From NCBI GenBank assembly GCA_003219095.1, contig QHPM01000121.1, forward strand, positions 1-11,085: a stretch of 11,085 bases of DNA. The letters run 5' to 3'. Positions 6,360 through 11,085 of this stretch are shown one piece after another (within the stretch, counting starts at the first letter, position 1; every line of letters begins with the position of its first letter). Made by a program: the position numbers and the translations under genes. Source of the stretch: Verrucomicrobiota bacterium. Lineage in GTDB: Bacteria > Verrucomicrobiota > Verrucomicrobiia > Chthoniobacterales > UBA10450. Under the pieces are notes generated by a model, which made no database searches, had not been told where the DNA came from, and was given only the letters and a program-made list of their open reading frames with translations.

Positions 6360-6707
6360 ATGGACTTATCACTTAGGCAGTTGGAACAAGCGGTTTCCCT
6401 ACGCCGCCAGATCGATTCTCTCGAGCGACGGTTCGCGGGTTTAGTTGGTGGTGGACGCGCTACTAGCAGCGCGGGCGCAAAAACCGGAGTTGGAAGGCGA
6501 CGACGTCGGCGCACTATGTCCGCGGCAACGCGAGCTAAAATTGCGGCGGCTGCGCGCGCTCGTTGGGCTCGAGTCAGAGGTGGACGCAAGACTGGGGGCG
6601 GCGGGAAAAAATCGCGCCGTCGTGGCCGCATGTCGGCCGCGGCACGGAAGAAACTTAGCGATATGATGAAGGCACGTTGGGCAGCGCGCCGGAGATCGGG
6701 AAAGTAA
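6360..6707 (+). CDS. Small Arg/Lys-rich histone-like protein with two 'MSAA..ARWA' repeats
   Basis: This 115-aa, very basic protein probably binds nucleic acid. Residues 1-28 (MDLSLRQLEQAVSLRRQIDS...) form an amphipathic helix suited to dimerisation. After a Gly/Ala/Ser linker come two related units: RRRRRRTMSAATRAKIAAAA with RARWARVR (about 46-73), and RRRGRMSAAARKKLSDMMKA with RWAARR (about 87-111). Each is a basic cluster, MSAA, then a short helix ending ARWA. The linker between them is Gly/Lys rich. The overall design resembles bacterial histone H1-like or AT-hook-type chromatin proteins, but I cannot name a family with certainty. It has a good ribosome binding site and its own 72-bp leader after the Mla operon. 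It converges with topoisomerase IB on a shared terminator, which fits a role in DNA topology, though adjacency alone is weak evidence. Confidence 0.75.
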   Translation: MDLSLRQLEQAVSLRRQIDSLERRFAGLVGGGRATSSAGAKTGVGRRRRRRTMSAATRAKIAAAARARWARVRGGRKTGGGGKKSRRRGRMSAAARKKLSDMMKARWAARRRSGK

Positions 6708-6728
6708 CCAGCAATAATAATTCGAAAA

Positions 6729-6757
6729 GACCGCGTAGTTCGCTACGCGGTCTTTTT
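6729..6757. terminator. Bidirectional intrinsic terminator shared by convergent genes
   Basis: GACCGCGTAG (6729-6738) and CTACGCGGTC (6743-6752) form a perfect 10-bp stem with a TTCG loop (6739-6742). TTTTTATTT follows on the + strand, and on the - strand the stem is followed by TTTTCGAA. It therefore suits both the small basic protein gene and the topoisomerase gene. The topoisomerase stop codon (6743-6745 on the - strand) is the first three bases of the stem arm. Confidence 0.88.
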
Positions 6758-7855
6758 ATTTAGACCGGTTCCTCCGGCCCGGCGGCGGAGAAAATTGAAG
6801 ACAGTTCTTTCATCCTCACCGAACTCGTGAACTTCTTCAGCTTCATCAATTTTTAGCCCTTCAATTAGGTGGCCGCTGAGGTACGATTCCAAAACCGCCG
6901 GATGAACATAACATTTCCGGCAAATCGCCGGTGTGTTGCCAAGTAGTTTTGCCGCCGCCGCGATTGCATTTTTGACGTTCATCGTTGCCTCCTTTTTCGA
7001 TGCGAACTTCTCCTGCGCATTCAGCGCCATCGCCGTCAGAACCGTGCCGGCCCAGGTCCGGAAATCTTTGGCCGTAAAATCTTCGCCCGTAATTTCGCGG
7101 AGATAATCATTCACATCCTGGGAGGTGACATCGTAAAGCTTACCGTCATCATCGAAATACTGAAAGAGATGCTGTCCCGGCAGATCCTGTAACTTCCGCA
7201 CAATTTTTGCGATCCTACGATCGCTTACGTCTACTTCATGCTGAACCCCGCCTTTTCCGCGAAACCGAAAGCGCAACTTCATTCCCCGTACTTTTACATG
7301 GTGATCCTTCATCGTCGTCAGACCGAAAGACTTGTTTTGCCTGGCGTACTCTTCGTTGCCGACGCGAATAAAAGTGCGCTGCAGCAACTGCACTACCGTC
7401 GCCAACACCTTCTCCCGTTTGAGCGTCGGCAACTTTAAGTCGGCCTGAAGCCGCCGCCGAATCTTGGGCAGGGCCGCGCCAAAGGCCAAAATGCGATCGT
7501 ATTTGTTCTCATCGCGAATAGACCGCCAACGTTCATGATACCGATATTGTTTTCGTCCGCGATCATCGCGTCCGGTTGCTTGAATATGACCATTGGGAAG
7601 AGAGCAAATCCAAACCTGGCGATAAGCTGGCGGAATAGCGAGGCGTCGGATTCGAAGCAAGCGCGCTTCCTCGCGAATCAACTTCCCCGACGTATCGAAG
7701 TACTGAAATGATTTGCCCTTACGTTTTCGAGTGTAACCAGGTTGCTCATCGCTGACGTAACGAAGTCCGGCTTCTTCCGCGATTTCCACCGGATCGGTGA
7801 CAATCTGCGCCAGCTTACCGTTCTCTTGTTTGGTATTCCGAGCCTGAACCGCCAC
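6743..7855 (-). CDS. DNA topoisomerase IB (bacterial, poxvirus-like)
   Basis: This 370-aa type IB topoisomerase relaxes supercoils by nicking one strand through a 3'-phosphotyrosyl link, without ATP. The N-terminal domain carries GLRYVSDEQPGYTRKRKG (30-47), RIRRLAIPPAYRQVWIC (68-84) and GHIQATGRDDRGRKQYRYH (89-107). The catalytic domain shows Arg164 (FIRVGNEEYA), Lys201 (FRGKGGVQHEV hairpin), Arg266 (KDFRTWAGT) and the nucleophile Tyr316 (CRKCYVHPAV). Asn307 occupies the place of vaccinia His265. All core residues appear present and the length fits the family. The start is GTG at 7855, with little ribosome binding signal; no ATG is available upstream. The C-terminus ends inside the bidirectional terminator. 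It converges with the small basic protein gene and is preceded by an inverted-repeat element. Confidence 0.95.
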   Translation of the reverse strand: MAVQARNTKQENGKLAQIVTDPVEIAEEAGLRYVSDEQPGYTRKRKGKSFQYFDTSGKLIREEARLLRIRRLAIPPAYRQVWICSLPNGHIQATGRDDRGRKQYRYHERWRSIRDENKYDRILAFGAALPKIRRRLQADLKLPTLKREKVLATVVQLLQRTFIRVGNEEYARQNKSFGLTTMKDHHVKVRGMKLRFRFRGKGGVQHEVDVSDRRIAKIVRKLQDLPGQHLFQYFDDDGKLYDVTSQDVNDYLREITGEDFTAKDFRTWAGTVLTAMALNAQEKFASKKEATMNVKNAIAAAAKLLGNTPAICRKCYVHPAVLESYLSGHLIEGLKIDEAEEVHEFGEDERTVFNFLRRRAGGTGLNKKTA

Positions 7856-7915
7856 CCTTGTAATACGAATGCCGCCCGGAAAAAGCGCGCACCCGTTAAT
7901 GCTGAAACTGACTTC

Positions 7916-7994
7916 GTAGGGCGACGCTCGGCGGAGCCATTAACGAATTCAGCCCAACCCAAACATCCTAGATCTCGACAGAGTCTCGCCCTAC
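7916..7994. repeat. Second inverted-repeat element type (79 bp)
   Basis: GTAGGGCGA (7916-7924) is repeated exactly as its complement TCGCCCTAC (7986-7994). Allowing mismatches, the inverted similarity extends to 16 of 23 bases at each end (7916-7938 against 7972-7994), ending in GGCGGAGCC and GATCTCGAC. It carries no gene and lies between the DUF1844 gene end and the topoisomerase start. It is different from the TCATCCCGA repeats. No clear target duplication is seen. Confidence 0.6.
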
Positions 7995-8023
7995 CAGTTC
8001 GCTTGCAGAATGTGCGTGGAACC

Positions 8024-8051
8024 CGCGCCTTCCCGGACGGGAATCGGCGCG
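8024..8051 (-). terminator. Strong bulged hairpin just after the DUF1844 gene
   Basis: CGCGCC (8024-8029) pairs with GGCGCG (8046-8051), and directly inside, TTCCC (8030-8034) pairs with GGGAA (8039-8043) around a GGAC loop. The only interruption is a 2-base bulge (8044-8045). It begins 1 base after the TGA of the leftward DUF1844 gene. No T-tract follows on the leftward strand, so it may be a weak terminator or an mRNA 3' stabilising structure. Confidence 0.5.
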
Positions 8052-8052
8052 A

Positions 8053-8466
8053 TCAGGTCCCGTAGCTTTTCGTAAATTTCTTGCGCGACTCCCCTTCTTC
8101 ACCTGCCGCGGGAGATTCCGGAGTAATCGGTTCGTCAGGAGGCGCGCTCTCGGGAGCTTTTTTCTCGGAGGAAGGAGCAGCGGAACTTCCGCGCGCAACT
8201 TCAACATACGCGAGCTGCAAGTTGGAAAGCGCGTTTCGCAGGACAGTGGACTCTTCATTGCTCAGGTTACCGCGCGTCTTTTCCTGAATCATTGCCAATT
8301 GATCGATAAACATTTTCGCGACCTCGAGGTTGACTTCGCCCTTTCCGGTCTGCGGATTGGGAATTTGGCCGAGAAAAAGCGCGGCGTTTTGCGCCTGCAT
8401 CATGACAAATTCGATGAATCGCTGCGCCAATTCCCCGGAGTTCGTGCTGGTTTGAACTTCGGCCAT
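8053..8466 (-). CDS. DUF1844 domain protein
   Basis: This 137-aa small soluble protein has a conserved N-terminal two-thirds matching the DUF1844 pattern. Residues 13-34 (LAQRFIEFVMMQAQNAALFLGQ) lead into IPNPQTGKGEVNLEVAK (35-51), then FIDQLAMIQEKTRGNLSNEE (53-72) and a final helix LRNALSNLQLAYVEVARG (76-93). The rest (94-137) is a low-complexity Ser/Pro/Glu/Ala tail ending KKFTKSYGT. The function of this domain is unknown to me. The ATG at 8466 is chosen because it precedes the conserved part; upstream in-frame codons lie inside the M16 gene. There is only one base between the M16 stop (TAG, 8468-8470) and this ATG, so translation is probably coupled and the two genes are cotranscribed. A strong hairpin follows. 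Confidence 0.88.
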   Translation of the reverse strand: MAEVQTSTNSGELAQRFIEFVMMQAQNAALFLGQIPNPQTGKGEVNLEVAKMFIDQLAMIQEKTRGNLSNEESTVLRNALSNLQLAYVEVARGSSAAPSSEKKAPESAPPDEPITPESPAAGEEGESRKKFTKSYGT

Positions 8467-8467
8467 G

Positions 8468-10042
8468 CTAATTGGATTTCGATACTGAGGGCTTTCCTGG
8501 CGGTCGCACAATTGCGAGCACGTAGGCTTGCTTCCCAAAATACTTCGCCGCTACCCGCTTAACGTCCTCGAGTGTCACTGCATTCACTTTGGCTTCCAGT
8601 TCCTGATAGTGATTAAAGCCCAGCCCATAAAGTTCGTCGAGTGCGGTCATATAGGCAAACACGTCGTTACTCTGGTTTTGGATTTGTTGCTGACCTATCA
8701 GTTTCTTCTTCGCCCGCGCCAGCTCGGCTGCAGTCAAGCCGTCACTAGAGAGTTTGTGAATCTCATCCAGAAATGCTTGCTTCACTGGCTCTATTTTCTC
8801 TGGATCAGTGCCGAGATAAAACGCGAACAAGCCCGGGACCAACGCCTGGATTTGGGCGGCGCCGACATAATAGGCCAGACCCATTTGCTCGCGGATGCGA
8901 ACGAACAGACGCGAGCCAAGGTCGCTACTCGCCTCATCGATTAGCTCGAGCGCATAACGATCGGGGCTAAAGATATCGGCGCCACGAAAGCCCGCGAGCA
9001 AAACCGCCTGCGCCTTCTCACGCTCTGTTTCCACAATCTTCGTTTCCGCGAGTTGGGGCGACGGTAACGGATTCGTTAAAGCAAGTTGACCCGACGGTAA
9101 CGCGCCCAGCTTTTGCTCAAATAAATCCCGTACTTCGTTCGCTTTTACGTTTCCGAATATGGCGATAGCTCCGTTTCGCGCCACGAGGTAACGATCGCGA
9201 AAAGCGAGAAGATCTTTCGACGCCACACGCGAAATCGATTCCGGCGTGCCTTCCGGGCGAAGGGCGAGTGGATGTCCCGGGAAAAGCGCGCGCTTAACAA
9301 GATTGCGCGCAACCGAAGTTGGCTTTTCATCCTCATCTTTGATCTTGGCCAACTGAATCTCTTTTTCGCGCGCGACCGCTTTCGCGGGCATGGTCGCGTT
9401 CAGTAACACATCGGCCAAAATGGCGGTGCCAAGCGCGAGATCCGGTAGAGTAACATCCAGGTTGACCGCGAGGCTGTTGTTGCCCGCCTGGGCCGTGATT
9501 TCGCCCCCGACTGCTTCCAGTTGATCGGCAATCTGCTCGGCCGACCGCGTTTTCGTTCCCTTCAGCAGCGTCTTGGCCGCTAAGCGAGTGATTCCATTGT
9601 TCGCTTCCGTCTCAGATAGTAATCCGCAGCGAAATATCGCCGACATCGCAACCAACGGCAGCCGCGCATCCTCTCGCACCAGAATTCGCAGCCCATTGGA
9701 CAACTCGAACTTTTGTATCTCAGCGATGGCGACGGGCGCGGCGATGGCGCTCTTGGAGGCCAAGGATCCATTCGGGTTAAGAGAAACAATGGTCAGATTT
9801 TCTTCGCTTAAATATTGAACCGCGACACACTTGATATCATCGAGCGTTACCCCTTGAACTTTTTCGAGGTATTCGCGGCCAAAATTCAGGTTGCGAGTGA
9901 GAAACCAATTCGTCCCGAGATCGGTCGCCTGACCGCGCATAGTCCGAAGAGAAGCCAGCTCTTGAGATAGCGCGATTTTCTTACCTTTGGCCAGTTCTTC
10001 AACAGTCACGCCATTGCACCGGATATCTTCGACGATCTGCAA
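8468..10042 (-). CDS. M16 zinc peptidase-like protein, C-terminal part of a broken gene
   Basis: This is the downstream portion of a double M16 (pitrilysin/insulinase-like) protein. Its first 90 or so residues finish the first M16 unit (LRTMRGQATDLGTNWFLTRN, then LNFGREYLEKVQGVTLDDIK). A second unit starts near FELSNGLRILVRED (112-125) and runs to the end. In this unit the zinc motif is gone: where the first unit has HILEH before MLFKGTKTRS, this one has RLAAK before TLLKGTKTRS (coordinates 9572-9586). It is therefore a non-catalytic partner domain, as is common in M16 pairs. Later landmarks are FPGHPLALRPEGTPESI, LGSRLFVRIREQMGLAYYVG and a final LEDVKRVAAKYF. A TTG at 10042 is the first start-like codon in this frame, but homologous sequence continues upstream to about 10105 (GLLGVDAILDPKNRSAA), so it is not an independent gene. 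It ends 1 base before DUF1844. Confidence 0.85.
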   Translation of the reverse strand: MQIVEDIRCNGVTVEELAKGKKIALSQELASLRTMRGQATDLGTNWFLTRNLNFGREYLEKVQGVTLDDIKCVAVQYLSEENLTIVSLNPNGSLASKSAIAAPVAIAEIQKFELSNGLRILVREDARLPLVAMSAIFRCGLLSETEANNGITRLAAKTLLKGTKTRSAEQIADQLEAVGGEITAQAGNNSLAVNLDVTLPDLALGTAILADVLLNATMPAKAVAREKEIQLAKIKDEDEKPTSVARNLVKRALFPGHPLALRPEGTPESISRVASKDLLAFRDRYLVARNGAIAIFGNVKANEVRDLFEQKLGALPSGQLALTNPLPSPQLAETKIVETEREKAQAVLLAGFRGADIFSPDRYALELIDEASSDLGSRLFVRIREQMGLAYYVGAAQIQALVPGLFAFYLGTDPEKIEPVKQAFLDEIHKLSSDGLTAAELARAKKKLIGQQQIQNQSNDVFAYMTALDELYGLGFNHYQELEAKVNAVTLEDVKRVAAKYFGKQAYVLAIVRPPGKPSVSKSN

Positions 10043-10044
10043 GA

Positions 10045-11016
10045 TCAGGCTCTGGGCCGCGCTCCGATTTTTCGGATCCAGGATCGCGTCAACACCGAGA
10101 AGTCCTCTTCGCGAACCTTGCGATAAAGACGCGAGCTATGGCCTTCCCCGAGAATTACCGACAAAAGATCGAGCGCAGGAACATCGGGATGGCTGATTTC
10201 TGGAACGTGCCAAGCCATGGCGAAATAGGTCAATTCAGTTGCGAACTCCTGGTGGACTTCACGCAGCCCAAGTTGGGGCGACTCGGCCGGGATATAGATT
10301 GGCGCCAGAGATTTTGCCGGCTGATCCTTGAACAAGTTTTCGACTTTCTCCCGCACTTCCGCAGCGACGATGTCGCCGACCACAATAAAGGTGAGATTGT
10401 TCGGGACGTAACGCGTCTTGTAATATTCCGTCACCTGTTCCTGGGTCAGCTGATTATAAATATCGATTAACCCGATTACCGGCAGTCGATAGGGATGTCG
10501 CTGAAAGGCGGTCGCGAAAAGCAGGTGCGTCATCGTGCGATCGGGATCGTCCATCCCCATCGCGAACTCGCGCCGGATAACCTCCTGTTCCTTGGCGTAC
10601 TCCTGCGCCGGCAGAGTCGAGTTCATCATCGCGTCCGCCAGAATATCAAGCGCACTCAGCGCGCCCTCCTTCGGGACATCGATCCAGAAAACAGTGCGAT
10701 CGAATGAAGTGTAGGCGTTGATGTAACCGCCGACGTCCTGAATTTTTTGCGCAATCTCGTTAGTGGAGCGCGTCTTGGTTCCTTTGAAAAGCATGTGCTC
10801 GAGGATGTGAGAAAGGCCGGCGCCAAGATGTTTGTCCTCGGTCGTGCTACCGGCGCCGCACCATGCCTGCACACTGGCCACCGGCGCGCTACGATCTTCC
10901 TGCACGATGAGGGTCAGGCCGTTCGCGAGCGTCCACCTTTGCGCCGTGTTTGGCGGGAAACTGATTACCGGCGACGACATCGTCGCGGCAGCCTTGAGGT
11001 TTGCGCGGTTAAGCAT
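10045..11016 (-). CDS. M16 zinc peptidase, N-terminal catalytic part of a broken gene
   Basis: This is the upstream portion of a double M16 metallopeptidase, a zinc enzyme that degrades or processes peptides, often in the periplasm. It contains NGLTLIVQEDRSAP, WCGAGSTTEDKHLGAGLSH and the inverted zinc motif His70-Ile-Leu-Glu73-His74 (10795-10809). The third ligand is probably Glu150 in EVIRREF. Then come RHPYRLPVIG and YYKTRYVPNNLTFIVVGD. The reading is normal up to SSRLYRKVREE (about 10106), then turns into unrelated residues and stops at 10045. The family sequence resumes in another frame as GLLGVDAILDPKNRS. I chose the ATG at 11016, with GGAG 11 bases upstream; an in-frame TTG (11043) and ATG (10980) are alternatives. 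No clear signal peptide is seen with this start. As written, the product would be a catalytic N-domain lacking its partner domain. Bases 11017-11085 hold no recognised gene. Confidence 0.85.
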   Translation of the reverse strand: MLNRANLKAAATMSSPVISFPPNTAQRWTLANGLTLIVQEDRSAPVASVQAWCGAGSTTEDKHLGAGLSHILEHMLFKGTKTRSTNEIAQKIQDVGGYINAYTSFDRTVFWIDVPKEGALSALDILADAMMNSTLPAQEYAKEQEVIRREFAMGMDDPDRTMTHLLFATAFQRHPYRLPVIGLIDIYNQLTQEQVTEYYKTRYVPNNLTFIVVGDIVAAEVREKVENLFKDQPAKSLAPIYIPAESPQLGLREVHQEFATELTYFAMAWHVPEISHPDVPALDLLSVILGEGHSSRLYRKVREEDFSVLTRSWIRKIGARPRA

Positions 11017-11085
11017 GAAAGAAAAAACTCCGCCTCGCAGCAACGACCGCTTAGCTGGCCTTTGGGGCGGGCAGACCTAATGATA

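Noticed and set aside
6320..6631. Leftward Arg/Pro-rich open frame of 103 codons
   Set aside because: It is the antisense shadow of the small basic protein gene, whose internal repeat and ribosome binding site make the rightward reading the real one.
8006..8015. Shared 10-mer CAGAATGTGC here and beside repeat copy 2 (3486-3495)
   Set aside because: The match does not extend on either side, so it is probably chance.
7968..8258. Leftward Arg/Leu-rich open frame of 96 codons
   Set aside because: It is out of frame with and largely overlapped by the DUF1844 gene, runs through the hairpin and into the repeat, and has no family pattern.

Overview
The window reads as a chromosomal segment of a moderately GC-rich Gram-negative bacterium. 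My best guess is a soil Verrucomicrobiota (Chthoniobacterales-like) genome. That rests on the MCE/Mla lipid-transport genes, a bacterial topoisomerase IB beside a tiny Arg-rich 'SAA..ARWA' protein, a DUF1844 protein, and intergenic 'TCTGTCATCCCGAA' inverted-repeat elements. The taxonomy is inference. No rRNA, tRNA, CRISPR array, insertion sequence, phage gene or obvious defence system was found.

Layout. Positions 1-37 hold the last codons of a rightward gene. Positions 38-270 are dominated by a 198-208 bp inverted-repeat element (copy 1). Leftward from 2118 lie a secreted plant-type asparaginase/isoaspartyl peptidase and a family 2 glycosyltransferase, whose last 13-14 codons are made from the end of the repeat. 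Divergent from them, across a very short gap, is a family 61-type glycosyltransferase (about 2166-3329). A second, shorter and oppositely oriented copy of the repeat (about 3359-3489) follows, then a possible 29-aa leftward hydrophobic peptide. A tight rightward operon (3648-6287) encodes an MlaE permease, an MlaF ATPase and an MlaD/MCE protein with 4-bp and 17-bp gene overlaps, as expected for an inner-membrane phospholipid transporter.

From 6360 to 7855 a small histone-like basic protein (rightward) and DNA topoisomerase IB (leftward) converge on one bidirectional terminator whose stem contains the topoisomerase stop codon. A second inverted-repeat element type and a strong bulged hairpin fill 7856-8052. 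The rest is a leftward unit: a very long double M16 zinc peptidase (8468-11016) followed one base later by a DUF1844 protein. The M16 gene is broken near 10105 by a frame change. The downstream frame resumes with perfect family similarity, but a strand's worth of residues looks absent, so this is either a real deletion or a sequence error.

Overall this is mostly housekeeping and envelope biology. I do not see a clear undescribed multi-gene system. The most interesting items are the mobile or structural repeats placed at gene 3' ends (one donating a protein C-terminus), the broken M16 gene, and the small two-repeat basic protein next to topoisomerase IB.
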